Assembly (NCBI GenBank): GCA_010909165.1 | Contig: MU008219.1 | Location: 124,001-188,000, forward strand | Direction: 5' to 3' | Length of the DNA stretch: 64,000 bases | Origin: Anthoceros angustus | Taxonomy: Eukaryota; Streptophyta; Anthocerotopsida; Anthocerotales; Anthocerotaceae | Shown here: in pieces, positions 10,655 through 22,227 of the stretch | How the letters are laid out: each line of letters starts with the position of its first letter | How positions within the stretch are numbered: the first letter of the stretch is position 1 | Position numbers and translations under genes: made by a program | The notes under the pieces: generated by a model | The model's database searches: none | Seen by the model: the letters and a program-made list of their open reading frames with translations, nothing else | What the model was told of the DNA's origin: nothing

Positions 10655-11959
10655 CGCTACCTCCCCTGCCTCGCAGCCTCAGCTCCCGCACTCGCCTCCG
10701 ACCCGTGCAAGCGCAACAACTAAGCCTGCATGGGTGACGGGAATCGGTCCAGGCCAATGCTATGCTCTATGGGCCTACGTGTATGTATCTACGCCCCTCC
10801 ACATACACTACGGGTAACAGCCGGGCGCGTACCTACCTACCTAGAGCCCCTCGTATTATACAATATACACTATACATGGACAATTTATATATATGATAAT
10901 ATATATGAAATAAAAATAAGATAACTTAACTTGTTTTCTATATAAAAATCGGGAAGAGTATAAAGGTTATAAGGTCATGATGCAGTGGCCTTCCTATCTC
11001 GCGAGCCAGCATTTAGTGGAGACTCGAGCCTAATTAATTTTCCTCGGGCATTGATGTGTGCCCGTTGGGACTCATAAGCAGCCTCTCCGAGTAAAGCGAC
11101 CACTGCCACTGTACTAGTGTACCTCGTTTTTTAGGTAGTAGCAATAATGTTGTTGTTCTAATGAAGCAGATGGAAGAGTTTGTGCGACGAAGGATTTATC
11201 AAGTCTGAAGAAGCTGCTGGTCCTCTCTTGCTCGTCCTATGTGAAAAAGCGTTGAAGACATACAGGAAGGGATTTCTGCATACTATGTAATGATGTCCTT
11301 AAGGACTGCATTGCAGCTCCAGCATCCAGCAAGTCTGAACAAGCTGCTAATCCTCTGTCGCATGTCTTCTGTTGACTATCGTTGGAGGCATACACTTGTG
11401 CTTACAGAAAAATTTCTGCATACTAGGTGACGATGTCCTTGAGAATTGCATCGCATTGAGGCTCCAGCTTTAGCCCCGGCTGAATGAGATGATATCAGCG
11501 AGACAAGATTTGAGGCCACCACTTCAGGATTAGGCTGTTCCAGGAGTTGCCCCAAGTGGACGGCATACTCAGCTAGGTTTCGCAATCTGTCCTTGTCTCC
11601 CTTCGGCAGGCAGTGTCAGGGATGCAATGCGGGCAAAGGTGAGCACCCCGGTGGCCCGATCCAGCAAGCCCACCGTAAGCTGTCAGATGCATACTCATAC
11701 TCAAGTGATGGTGGAGAGTGCCGTGGACAGCAGCTGGAACATACTCCGTGCATGCTTCAATGTCAGCCATATCGCTCTACGCGGTGGCGGCCGCTGGTTT
11801 TGCCTCACCTACTCCAGCAACTGCTTCCAAACAGACCTGGCCACCCGCGCCCCGCTGCCGTGAGCCCCTTGAACCGAACCGGCTATGATCTGGAGGGTGG
11901 CGTCGTCCTCATAAGCTTCCGCAAAAAGTATCGGGACCATACACTGTTCCCGTCACGAC
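10655..11959. other. Divergent intergenic region with AT-rich block
   Basis: Holds the upstream region of the LysM gene and, from about 10850 to 10990, an AT-rich stretch dominated by tatatatgataatatatatg. Minus-strand frames around 11380-11770 have some protein-like composition (for example HLGQLLEQPNPEVVASNLV) but cannot be joined into a model and match nothing I recognise. They may be a decayed gene. Confidence 0.35.
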
Positions 11960-11994
11960 TATAAAAACTCTTAGCAGCCAAGAATTAGGGTTTA
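11960..11994 (+). promoter_or_regulatory. TATA box and telo-box upstream of eL32
   Basis: tataaaa at 11960-11966 is followed about 20 bp later by attagggttta (11984-11994), a telo-box. Telo-boxes are typical of plant ribosomal-protein and translation genes, where they lie near the transcription start. Spacing of about 100 bp to the eL32 ATG fits this role. The assignment rests on motif and position. Confidence 0.65.
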
Positions 11995-12095
11995 CGAGCT
12001 TCATTTCGAAGCAGCGACTGAGGTATCCTGCGTTGAAGCGGCGACGTGTGTACCTTCCCAGGCTTGGTGCGGGGCGCGGCAGCGCTGCAGGAGCC

Positions 12096-12771
12096 ATGGT
12101 GACGCCTCTTGTGAAACGCACGGTGGTGAAGAAGCGCGTGAAGAAGTTCAAGCGCATGCAGTCGGACCGCAAGATTTCTGTCAAGGTTGGTTCATTGGAT
12201 GAAAGCCGCGGATTTGGCAGGGTTTGGACTGAATTGTGTTGTTGTTGCGGTCTTGCTACTTAAGTGATGCTGCAATGTCTCAGGCTGACATGATGTAGCG
12301 GTACTTTGTTCTGGTGGTCGTTTCAGGAGAACTGGAGACGTCCCAAGGGTATCGATTCTAGGGTAAGGAGAAAGTTCAAGGGCACAACCTTGATGCCTAA
12401 CATTGGTTACGGCTCCAACAAGAAGACCCGGCATGTGCTTCCCAGCGGTTTCGTCAAATTCCTTGTCCACAACGTGAAGGAGTTGGATCTCCTGTTGATG
12501 CACAACAGGTGTGTTAGGCTGAGATGAAGTTTTTGTCTGTTAGCTGCTTGCTGAACGGGTTTTTGCTACACGGCAGAACACTGCCATTAATTCGAGGTTT
12601 GGTAGTTTTGTGGAGGACTGACCGGTTCATCCATTGTGCAGGAAGTACAGCGCCGAAATTGCTCACAACGTCTCAACTGCCAAGAGGAAGGCCATTGTTG
12701 AAAGGGCTCAGCAGCTGAATGTTGCCGTGACCAATGCCTCTGCCCGTCTTCGCAGCCAGGAGGATGAATAG
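12096..12771 (+). CDS. RPL32: 60S ribosomal protein eL32
   Basis: Structural protein of the large cytosolic ribosomal subunit. Three exons, 12096-12185, 12327-12508 and 12642-12771, join to 133 residues, the usual plant length. The product begins [20 protein letters not shown]. It continues through the conserved block [18 protein letters not shown] and the [16 protein letters not shown] segment to a terminus rich in Arg, Ala and Asn. Both junctions have canonical GT/AG sites and keep phase (exon 2 to 3 splits the Arg codon in HNRKY). The ATG lies in an agccATGg context. The upstream telo-box and TATA box fit coordinated ribosomal-protein expression. The gene appears fully functional. Confidence 0.97.
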
Positions 12772-13349
12772 TCAGTTTACCCTCTGTTTTGCCTGCTGAG
12801 CCAGCAGTTTTGAAGAGAGCCTAATTTTGTCTTATCCGCATGACCGATAGCCGTTCATGTGGGAACGATTCGGCCCCTGTCGTTGATCTTTCAAAGGTGT
12901 ATCACAGGGCTTTGCCTTTCGTGTACGGCAGCTGAATGATTTGAGTTCGATTTTCGCCAACCTGGCTTGTGGTTTTCCATCCTCTCGAGAACTCATAAGC
13001 AGCGGATAATCGGAACGTGTATATCCTGATCCCGACGTTCCGAACGCTTCTCTGCACGCCCTTGGGTCTCCTTGTCAACCTCATCGGGTCTAAGCGTGTA
13101 ACGTGAATTCAATAGACCATTTCTCAGCGCATCGAATCACTGTTTCTTATGATTTTCTGTCTTGTGTTGCATTGACAGACGAAGGCATAAAAAGGTCGGT
13201 TTCATGCCAAAGCTTAAACCCTATACCCTAAACCCTTCCCGATTTGATGCGTTTGTGCATCAGTGACAATGTGGTGCTGTTGGTGGGGCTGCTGCTGCTG
13301 CTAATCGGGGTATGGAGGAGGTACACAGCACGACGGTAAGGAGGGCGGC
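12772..13349. promoter_or_regulatory. 3' UTR of eL32 and upstream region of maturase, with telo-box-like repeat
   Basis: No coding exon is seen. At about 13214-13236 the plus strand reads aaccctataccctaaaccct, two telo-box-like CCCTA units, roughly 120 bp before the maturase ATG. This may be a promoter element of the maturase gene. Confidence 0.4.
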
Positions 13350-15140
13350 ATGGGGAAGAATCCAATTCGGCCTCCCTTGATTTTCTTCCTTTTGAAGCAA
13401 CAGGTGGGGAATGCGATCAAGGTGCTGCTGACACCAAGACGGTCCTACTCACAATCTGCAGATGTGCCAAGTAGGTCTTTTCCGTTTCCAGATGTTACCG
13501 GCAACGGCAACGGCAGCGGCAGCAGACCATATCCTCGCCCTGGTGGGCAGTGGATGGGGAGCTGGGAGCTCAATCCAAGCTCGTCGCCACCCCCCGGAAG
13601 GATGGAGGGCAGGTTTAGGATGAACTCCTCGGAGGAGCCGTCAGTTAGGTTACACCGGGGGTATTATGGTAGGCATTTCATTTACTGCAAGAAGAATCCG
13701 AACATGATCCAGAGTGTGTTCCCAATGGAGAACTGGCAGAACCTATGCTGGTCGAATTGCACGAAAAGCGGGCTGGATCATGCGGACAGGATTCTTGCTG
13801 ACCCGTTCTGGACCCCTGATGCTCACGATGAGAGGGTGCAGAACAAGCTGCGCAGGGTTCTTGAGGAGATTTATGACCCAGAGTTTCTGGAGTGCTCGCA
13901 CGGGTTTCGTCCAGGTTTCTCTCAGCTCACTTGTTTGAGGCAGGTGAGACGTGATTATCAAGGCACTGTGTGGTTTATCGGGGTTGAACTGTCAAAGCAT
14001 CTCAGCAGTTTAAGCTATCCAGTGGTGCTTGGGCTGCTCAAGCGGAAAATTCGCGATTCCCAGTTCCTTAGCTTGGTCGACAGAGGGTTGAAAGGGGAGA
14101 TGCTGAGCACCAGTGTGAAGGCAGGAGCTTCTGCGGAGTTGATGAGGAGCTGTGCTCCTATTCTCACAAACATAGTGCTGCATGAGCTGGACAAGTTTTG
14201 CATGCGTTTAAAGCGTATCGTAGATAGAGGGAAGCTGATTGATGGCAGAATACTGTCATGGAAGACGGTGGATGCAGCAACCACGGCTCCCTTTCCTGTT
14301 TTGCCTTCTGATGGGAATGAGGCTAAGCTGACCAAGTTTGGACCTGCCAAAGTACTTCAGGATTCTTACTCCAGGCGATTTCATTATGTACGTTTCGGGA
14401 ATGAGGTTCTGTGTGGGGTCGTAGGCCCGCACGCCCTTGCTGACCGTCTGGTTGCACTTATGATCCGATTTCTCAAAGTGCGCCTCCACCTTGATTTAAC
14501 TGAGGATGATTTTGAGGTCACCCGAGCTAAGGGAGAGAAGATTCCTTTTCTCGGGTATCTGATTGGCAGGAACCCTGACTTTGCTGAGAAGTTGGTCCAT
14601 GTTGAGGATGGGAAGAAAAGGGTGGACAAGGTGTTCAAGCCGGGTAAATTGACTCTCATTGTTGACAAAGACAAAGTTGTTCGCAGATTGGCCGAGAAAG
14701 GCTTTTGCACCAAAGGGGGTGAACCGAGGCCCAACTTTCGGTATTTCCAGATGGCACAGAGCGAGTCTGTTTCTAAAATTGGGGCAATACTTAAGGGACT
14801 TGCTGAGTATTATCACCTGGCAGAATCAAAGAAGCGGGCCATTCTCTACTTCAACTGGATCATGCGTTCTTCTCTTGCTAAGACATTTGCTGCCAAGTTC
14901 AAGTTGAGGAGCCAAAGGAAAGTTTACAAACGAGGGACCCGGGACTTATCTAGGCCCATAGCACGGCAGAGTGCAAGTAAGAAGAAGAATGTCTACATAC
15001 CTGAATCTGAGAAACCTCATAATCAGAAAGGCAAGATGCAAGGCAGGAGGATGCAAGGTCTACCTTTCACCCGGAGCCGATTGATACCTGGACCTGACAC
15101 AAAGCCAATGCCTCGAGACTGGAAACCTGTGGGCAGATAG
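13350..15140 (+). CDS. Nuclear-encoded group II intron maturase (nMAT-like), RT active site degenerate
   Basis: A single-exon frame of 596 residues. The N-terminus (about 1-40) is basic, hydroxylated and ends RRSYSQSA, like a mitochondrial presequence. A reverse-transcriptase-type region follows (about 110-430), including SHGFRPGFS near 183-190 as in RT motif 2a. Where active group II RTs have YADD, this protein has FGNE in HYVRFGNEVLCGVVG (about 345-357), so both catalytic aspartates are lost. Domain X (about 480-545; YYHLAESKKRAI, SLAKTFAAKFKLRSQRK) is well preserved, and that part binds intron RNA. The expected role is splicing of one or more mitochondrial group II introns without reverse transcription. 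No endonuclease domain is visible. The family has several plant members (nMAT1-4) and I cannot say which one this matches. Confidence 0.85.
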   Translation: MGKNPIRPPLIFFLLKQQVGNAIKVLLTPRRSYSQSADVPSRSFPFPDVTGNGNGSGSRPYPRPGGQWMGSWELNPSSSPPPGRMEGRFRMNSSEEPSVRLHRGYYGRHFIYCKKNPNMIQSVFPMENWQNLCWSNCTKSGLDHADRILADPFWTPDAHDERVQNKLRRVLEEIYDPEFLECSHGFRPGFSQLTCLRQVRRDYQGTVWFIGVELSKHLSSLSYPVVLGLLKRKIRDSQFLSLVDRGLKGEMLSTSVKAGASAELMRSCAPILTNIVLHELDKFCMRLKRIVDRGKLIDGRILSWKTVDAATTAPFPVLPSDGNEAKLTKFGPAKVLQDSYSRRFHYVRFGNEVLCGVVGPHALADRLVALMIRFLKVRLHLDLTEDDFEVTRAKGEKIPFLGYLIGRNPDFAEKLVHVEDGKKRVDKVFKPGKLTLIVDKDKVVRRLAEKGFCTKGGEPRPNFRYFQMAQSESVSKIGAILKGLAEYYHLAESKKRAILYFNWIMRSSLAKTFAAKFKLRSQRKVYKRGTRDLSRPIARQSASKKKNVYIPESEKPHNQKGKMQGRRMQGLPFTRSRLIPGPDTKPMPRDWKPVGR

Positions 15141-15941
15141 GTCAGCACTCATGGGCGATGGCATCCAGCAGGAAATCAGTGACCAACGACCAAAGCTTAT
15201 TCCAGCTGCCCAAGCCGTCCTTGGAAACCAATGGCCTTCCTAAGCGGCAGCGTCTCTCAATCTAAGTGATCGTATGCTTTTTTGTAAGTGCGTGCTTATA
15301 TCTCTTACTCCCCCCTTGCAGCAATTGTGTCGTCGCTTGTACGTTCCTGACAGTCAATGAGAACCTGTTAGTTCCGGTGGCTGTTGTACAATGTTCCTCG
15401 TTGGCTCAGCACTAGCACGCACTAACGAAGTGCGCATGATTGTGTTGACCAGGGGCTTGCGAGGTTTAAACCCAACAGCACCTTGACGTGCTTTGTCCAA
15501 CTAAAGTCTGTAATATGCCAGAGCTGTGGAAAGGTTCAGTGGCCCTGACGGGTAAACCCAGATCCTTGCACTTCTTGAGAAGGTAGCAACGAGACCACAA
15601 CTTCCGTCGGTTGAGATATAAGCAACCGTAGAAGCTCACCAGTTCCTTTACGGTCATTATCCCTGACATGCTCGCATATGTACAATGAACTGAGGTTTCA
15701 CTACCAGGTACAGTGCCTGTTTTAGTGCCACTTGTCATTTGAAATTCATCTGAACTTTACCACAGGTTAAAAGTGTGTTCAGTGCAACGTAAACTGTACA
15801 CCGGGGCATTGCAAACTGTGATGACCAGAGGCAATCTTTGCAAAGACAGAATGTCGTGTCCTGGTAACAACACCGTAATTGAAGACAGGTTCAGAAAACA
15901 CATGGGCGCTCGCACTCTGATTCCAAAACGCGATGGTTAGC
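15141..15941. other. Convergent intergenic region
   Basis: Lies between the maturase and SAM50 3' ends. Contains only short frames without recognisable domains, presumably both 3' UTRs. Confidence 0.5.
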
Positions 15942-18127
15942 TCAGTAAGGGGAGCTCAGACTGATTTGAAATCCTCTTCTAACCCGATCATACTCTTGAA
16001 CCCGCAGCAGCTGGCAGTAATTGACCTACAATCAGACAAAATCGTGTGAGTCTCATTTGGACTCCAGGCAGAAACAAAGTGAAAAGGATTGTGTGTGGAT
16101 GTTGGGAAGAGAAGAGAACCTCAAGACGGAAGAGCTTCGTCGGGATGACAATACCCAACCCTGCACAGCACCGGAAGCCGGAGAGGAGCTTGGCCACCGA
16201 GATAGGTTGCCGATTGGCTCCAGTTAGTGACACCAAGTTGCCACCACACACAAACGAATGTCCATGAATACCGTAATCTCTACAAAATTTGATTGGCAGA
16301 TCAAAGGACAGGTCTGCAAATGTAGACATGGCCAAATCTCCTCCTAAAGTATCCCTCTTGAAGGGAGCCTTTGCCTCCTCTGCCTCAGCACTTCCCCGAG
16401 GAGCTCGTCGTCTCTGATCACTTGGACCAACACCCCTGCTGCGAAAACCGGGCAAAGCAGAGGGGCCCCTCAATTCGCCCAACAAAGATGAGTGCCCGCC
16501 CATAAAAAATCTGTCGCTAATGGGAGTGGTCTTATGCATAAAACCTGGTCCCCATGGAAGAATCAAACCACCTGCCACCCCAAAATTGAGTGCCGCATTG
16601 AAGAAGCCAAGGGGAAGAGCCCATCTGAAATCGAACTCCTGCGACACATTGGCAGCAAAAACTTCAACTCCAATAGTCATCCACATTTGTCTAGCATTCA
16701 CCTGAAACAGTTTCCTGATAGGAAAGAAGCATTTGGAAAGAACTGGTCTCACCTGACGAACAAATCTCAAAAGCCGGCTATCAGGTCCAAGGCCTGCCAC
16801 CTGTGTTGATGACACAAATGCAAACCCCTTCGTGGGCCGCAATGCAGAGTTTCTGCGATCAAGTTTGAACGAGTACTTAATAGAAGAGAGCAGGAAATGC
16901 CCCAGCTGCTGACGTACTGCTTGAGATGCAACCCGAGATGGATCTCTCAAGTCCCGCCAAGTAAGATTGTAGCTGATATCATGGTGTTCGTCATCCAACA
17001 GGCCTACGGAGAACCCCATCAACCGCTCTCTGTATGATGACCCTTTGGAAAAGTCCTGCGTCAGATGAGACGCCCGGGCCTGCAAAGCCGCAGGTAAACC
17101 TCGAAATCTAGGATAATTGAGGCCCACCCCAACTTCGGATGTAGTACCCAAGCCGTAGCAACCTGTTCCGTCCCAAGTCTCTCCATACCCCAGTATGTTT
17201 TTCCATTTCAACGCTCCCTCCAGGGACCAATTCCTCTTCTACACACGCCATAGACGGCTGATTGAGAGCATAGCTCGAGCAATTGAATGCACGCAAATGA
17301 AGATGACCTCCCTCAAACCCCTTGCTATGCTAATTCCCCGAGACCAAGGCTAGTTAGCAAGCAATTGGCTTCACATGCATAAACCCCTCCCAACCCTTAA
17401 ACCCTGCAAGCAATACTGGCATGGCGTAGGGGTTGATCCAACACTGCAAACAGCAATTCTTCACACAAAGATCTGAAACCACAAGACATATTCCACTCAC
17501 CTCAGGCTTGGAATAAAAGCCAACATCACCCGAGAAAGGCCTCTTGGCTTCCTCCACTTCCACCACCACATTTGCAGTGTGAGGCAGCTCAGCTGGGCCC
17601 GCATCCAGTGTGATGAGGCACTTATCGAAGATCCCCATCTCCTGCATCCGGGCTTTAGCATATGATGCCTCCTGGATAAGCTCCTGCATTGTCTCCACCC
17701 TCTTCACATCCTCCAGCTGGGCTTCGATCACACTGTCCTTCGTTTTGGTGTTGCCAACAATGGTGATGTCATGCACCCGCACAGGCAGAGGCTTCTCGGT
17801 CAACTTCTTACTGATCTTCTCAATCAGCTTCTCCCCAACGTTCTCATCGTCCTCCTCCTCCTCCTCTTCCTCCTCCTCACCTCCTGCCCCTTGAGCAAAT
17901 GCAAACTCCCGCAACACATCATCAGCAAGGCTCTCCGGCAACTCCCCATCCCCACCTTCCTGGCCCGAAGCAGTTCCACCACCTGCATCCTCCTCACCGT
18001 CATCAGAAGAAGCAGGCTCTTCCAATTCCAAGTTCGTGTCCTCCGCGACTTCTCCCTCCACCCCTTCTCCCTGCTCTGCACCTGGTGCAGCCTGCCCCTC
18101 GCCGGACTCGCCGGCAGCCGCCCCCAT
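15942..18127 (-). CDS. SAM50: SAM50/Omp85-type mitochondrial outer-membrane beta-barrel assembly protein
   Basis: Core of the sorting and assembly machinery that folds beta-barrel proteins into the mitochondrial outer membrane. Four exons (17501-18127, 17238-16753, 16638-16120, 16025-15942), all joined in phase 0, give 571 residues. The ATG at 18127 is chosen; the frame upstream of it has no better ATG. The order is a long acidic, Gly/Glu-rich leader (about 1-110, with an uninterrupted Glu run), one POTRA domain (about 115-200, from VRVHDITIVGNTKTKDSVI), and the C-terminal barrel (about 210-571). The barrel contains DRFFMGGHSSLLGELRG, the usual region for the Omp85 signature, and the protein ends in alternating polar/hydrophobic residues FQISLSSPY as a last strand. 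Plant SAM50 is normally about 520-530 residues, so the extra length lies in the acidic leader. The alternative chloroplast OEP80 fits less well by barrel similarity. Confidence 0.9.
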
Positions 18128-18780
18128 TCCCTCACCGCAGCCCACAAGCCCAGCAGCTAGGAGAAGCACAAATCATGGACCCCAGGAGGCCCAGATCCCT
18201 GCATCACCCGGCCCCGGCGGCCCTAGCTCAAACCCGCCCACAAACTTCCACCAAGAAGCGTACATGACTTGCCGGGATCTGTCCTTCATTCCAGCCCAAC
18301 TCCTCGGCACATTGGGTTTTCCCAATTTTTGTTGCCAATCTCACAAATCTCCGCCTCCTTCCATAGCAGCCCGCCACAGGCTCGCCCATCTGCTGCTCCT
18401 GCTCCTGCTCCTGCTGCTACTGCAGCATCTTTGCTCCACTTTTGCCGGCCATGGTTGTGCCATCCGCGGTCGTGCCATTGCTGCTCTGTGCTGCTGCTGC
18501 TGCTTCCTCTGAGAAGCCGAGTCACTGCACGAGCTTTCCGCGAAGCAGGCTGCTGGGCGGCTCCAAGATGGTGCTGGCTGCACCGGATGGACTCGCGGTC
18601 TGAGCTCGGGAGCTGCGCAGGCCCGGCAGCTGGTCATTCTGTTTGGGAGAGTCGGCACAGCTGGGATCCGCCAATTCTTGGAGGGAGGGATGGTGGATGT
18701 GTCAACAGGACAGGTGCGGGTATGGTTGCTGGGAGCTCCAGTCCGTGTCTGCGGCTGTAGTGGAACTTCATTGCCGTGGA
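18128..18780. promoter_or_regulatory. Shared divergent intergenic region (SAM50 / trihelix-like gene)
   Basis: 653 bp separate the start codons of two diverging genes. The region includes CTG/GCT-rich low complexity at 18385-18420 and 18482-18510. No clear TATA box was found. Both 5' UTRs must lie here, and a non-coding first exon of the plus-strand gene is possible. Confidence 0.35.
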
Positions 18781-20842
18781 ATGACGGCACTCGATGATGA
18801 TGATGATGATGACGATGATACACCAGGTACTCAAGCCTTCAATTTGCTCCTGAGCATTCTTCCCATAGGAAGCAAGCTGGGGTACTAATGTGGTATGCTA
18901 GTTCCGATTCTGAGGTATTGTCCAGGGCGCTGCCTGATCGTCTCTGAGCTCTTTCTATGTACAATGGAAGCGTGGTGGAGGTGAAACCTTTCCTGCTTGG
19001 CTTCTAATGTTGCATCTTGTCTTCCTTTGTAGAGGTACCTGATGCGAAGAATCTTTCCCCTGTGAAGTTGGCCCGGGCTTGGAGTGACTCCTCGAAGGTG
19101 AGCTGGCTTAGGCGTGCAAGATACTGGCCGCATTCTCCTCAGAGAGACATTCATGGTTTGCTTGCCATTGCTCAGTCTAATATTTTTGTTTACGGTATTC
19201 CCAGCTTGGGGGCCCCCGACTGGAAGAAGACTGCGAAGTATGAGAACAAGGTGAGCTTTGAGTATTTGGAATGTTGGTCAACAAGGTGGCCAGTCGTGGA
19301 AAGACTGAAGTTTCTTAAACTTGTGCCTTGCCGCTCCCTGCACATGCATTACCCTGGGACTTGTGATTTGGTCGGTTAAGATTGTTGAGTTTGTTCTAGT
19401 TGTGACTCGGTTTCCTCGTCTCTCAGGTTTGCAGTGAGTGGGTTGTAATGGCAGACGAGTTGGACAACACAGCAGCAGTTGGTAGTCCCGCAAGTAGAAA
19501 AGTTTCAGCAAGGACTAGGACGGAGAATTGGACCTCGCACGAGATTCAATCTCTGGTATTTGCCAAAAAGGCACAGTTGGAGAGTTTGGAAGGAAAGGTA
19601 CCTTTGGCCGTATTCCAAGGAAACCAGGATAGATGGAAAGAAATTGTCTGCCACATGGAATCGGAGTCCAAAGTGACCACAAGATCAGACAAACAATGCA
19701 GGGAGAAGTGGGAAGGATTGCAGAAAGAGTTCAAGAAAATTAAGGAGTATTTGGCAGCTCCAGGTGCTGTGGACTACTGGGCCATGTCACATGTTGAAAG
19801 GCGACAACTGAAGCTGCCTGTGTTTTTTGATAAAACTGCTTATGATTGCATGGAGAAGTTCCAGGGCAAAAAGTATATCCAGATGTCCAATAATGCAGGG
19901 AAAAAAATGCCGTCCAGGACACGGACAGTGAATTGGACTTCTCACGAAATTCAAGCCCTAGTTTATGCCAAAAAGGCCCAGTGGGAGGCTCTTTCAGGAA
20001 AGCCTAGCATGGCTAGGTTCCAAGGGCAACAAGATCGCTGGAAAGATGTGGTGACTCACATGGAGAATGAGGCCCAGGTGAAGTCCAGGACAGTGGAGCA
20101 GAGCAGAGGCAAGTGGGAAGGCTTGCAGAAGGAGTTCAAAAGGATCAAGGAGTACATGGCAAGCCCAGGTGCCAGAGACTATTGGATCATGTCGCATGCT
20201 GAGCGACGGCAGTTGAAATTGCCTGTCTACTTTGACAGACTGGCCTACGATTGCATGGACGAGTTTCATGGTAAGAGGTATGGCCAACTATCGAGCATAC
20301 CCACAGACCAGCTGTTTGACACCAATAACAGGGGATCGATGTCCAGCAATGTTTCTCCTCACTCTCCGGAGACCTCGTCTCAGCCTGACATGGCCAACCT
20401 TGATAAGATCCAGACATTCTGTGATGATATTGCCCGAGAAGTGCATGAGCCAGAGCCTATGGAAACCATGGAAACCCCCATGCCTCAGAAGGAGAACAGT
20501 AGCCAGACAAGCGGGCACAGGATTCTAGCGGGTTGCAACTCATCCAGGAAGAGGAAGGCTCGGGTGTCTGTCGATTCCCTGGTTCGGATGGTGAAGGACT
20601 CCAACATGTCACTTGTCAATGCCATAGTGGCCGGTAACAACAAACGAGACGAGCACCGGAAACGGATGATGTTTTTTGAGGAACGTAAGCTGGAGCAGAG
20701 ACAGGCGTTGATTGAAGTCGAGAACACCAAGCTTGCAGCAGAGAAGGAGCGGGATAATAAGGCAGCACAGAACATGGAAAATCTGGTGTCTGCATTAGGT
20801 GCTTTGGTGTCTGTGATTGGGAGCCTCACTAAGAAGGACTGA
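18781..20842 (+). CDS. Trihelix/SANT-like putative transcription factor with duplicated DNA-binding unit
   Basis: Four exons, 18781-18826, 19033-19097, 19176-19250 and 19427-20842, join in phase to 533 residues. All sites are GT/AG. Exon 1 encodes MTAL followed by nine Asp and TP; an in-frame upstream ATG at 18697 is possible. Two homologous units of about 110-120 residues start near residues 91 and 225, each opening RTRTxNWTSHEIQ and reading on through a helix-rich segment to YDCM(E/D)xF(Q/H)GK. Each has the spaced tryptophans and amphipathic helices expected of a Myb/SANT-like trihelix domain. The C-terminus (about 464-533) is a strongly predicted coiled coil rich in Glu/Lys/Arg, probably for dimerisation. 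A basic patch SSRKRKARV near residue 430 could be a nuclear signal. The role as a DNA-binding regulator is inferred, and target genes are unknown. A domesticated transposase origin is an alternative. Confidence 0.75.
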
Positions 20843-22227
20843 CAGCCACTTCCTGGAGCCTTCAAGTAGCGTAGATCATTGCTTATCGAGCTCCTGCTAT
20901 AGATGGGGCAGGGTCTTGGATGATTTTTTTGTCCAGCGCTCAGTAACTCCCTTCAGGATCTCCGTCCCGTGCCTGTTACTACCAAACAGCGAGGCGATGA
21001 GTGTAGGTTCTGAGGTTATCTGGTTAGACGAAGACTGAAAGCTAAACCAGTTACAGATTGTCATGACCGGAGTGGCTTGGGATGGTATGCCTGAAAACCC
21101 ATGATTCAGAAGCGCTCCAAGAAAATGCCGCAACTACCAACCCAGACGAGTTAGCTCGAACTAAGCATCAAAGAAGAGAGTCCCCTCAGAAACAGGAGTG
21201 TCGACACCGAGCATCTGATTTGCTCGTTCTGAACAAACGTATCGGGCAGAGCAGGGAGAATACTTTCGAAGGGCAGCGCATAGCCAAACGACTGCTCGCC
21301 AGACTTAGGTTTTTTTGTCGCTTCGAGTCCTCACATAGGACCCAATATTTGCTTTTCACCTGTCCAAAAGAACTTAGTTATGCGGACCACGAACAAAAGG
21401 GAAGCATGGAACTTCAAGTTCACAAGAGATGTGACTAACATAGGCAACCAGGTATGAAATTTTTGCAGGCAATGGGCCACTGTTCTAAGGTGGCCTGCCT
21501 TTTCTGAAGCCCTTCAGGACGTATGCCTGTAATGGGCCAGTTTCAGGGTCCTTTAAAAAGGAAAAAAGGAAAAAAAATAATAATAGTGATGATAAAGCAA
21601 AGGCAAATTAAGGAACGGCATATCGTTGATAGTTGGTTAGGAAAGCCGTATTGTTGGGGGATTATGTGTTGAGAAGACTCCCTACTACCCAGTGGTGCCT
21701 ACATGCTACAACCCAAGCCCAGCCTATCACAAACACTAATCTTAACAATCGGGGTAGGTGTTAAGTAGGTGAAACCACTAACTCGTTTTAACTGTTTGTG
21801 ATGGGATGATACATGACTGGTATGGTTGCCGCTGGGACACGATAAGCGAAAAGTGGAGCCCGCTCCCGGGTGGTGGAGTCCGGAGCACAGGAAACTGTGG
21901 CAACTTGCGGGCGCAACAGTCGTCCTTCCTTGAGATGCGGATCCATGCGAATGTTGCAGCAGCAGCAGGAGATGCAGTGGACGGCAAGCTCATATTCAAT
22001 TGCTTCGAATTTAAAGCCGGTAGATGGCGACCGGGAAGTGCAGCCTTGTTGTCCTCATTCCATCCGGAGCTCGGTGGATCGGCGTTGCTGGAATCTTTCT
22101 CCAGCTCAAGCTTGCAGCTGGTCCGTCGGCAAAGGCAAAGGATAAGAGCCAGGGCATTGCAAGTGCAATTCAGAGCCGTGGCGTAGATTGATCGGTGGAG
22201 CAGGCCGGAATCGGAAAGGATCGATCC
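20843..22227. other. Intergenic, no gene recognised
   Basis: Includes the 3' UTR of the trihelix-like gene and the upstream region of the methylesterase. There is an A-rich tract near 21558-21580. Frames at 21082-21438 and 21806-22186 carry no recognisable domain. Confidence 0.45.

Noticed and set aside
16492-16809. 105-residue plus-strand frame
   Set aside because: Antisense to SAM50 exons 2 and 3.
17610-18512. Several plus-strand Ser/Pro-rich frames
   Set aside because: Antisense to the SAM50 acidic leader and promoter; bias explained by the Glu codon runs.
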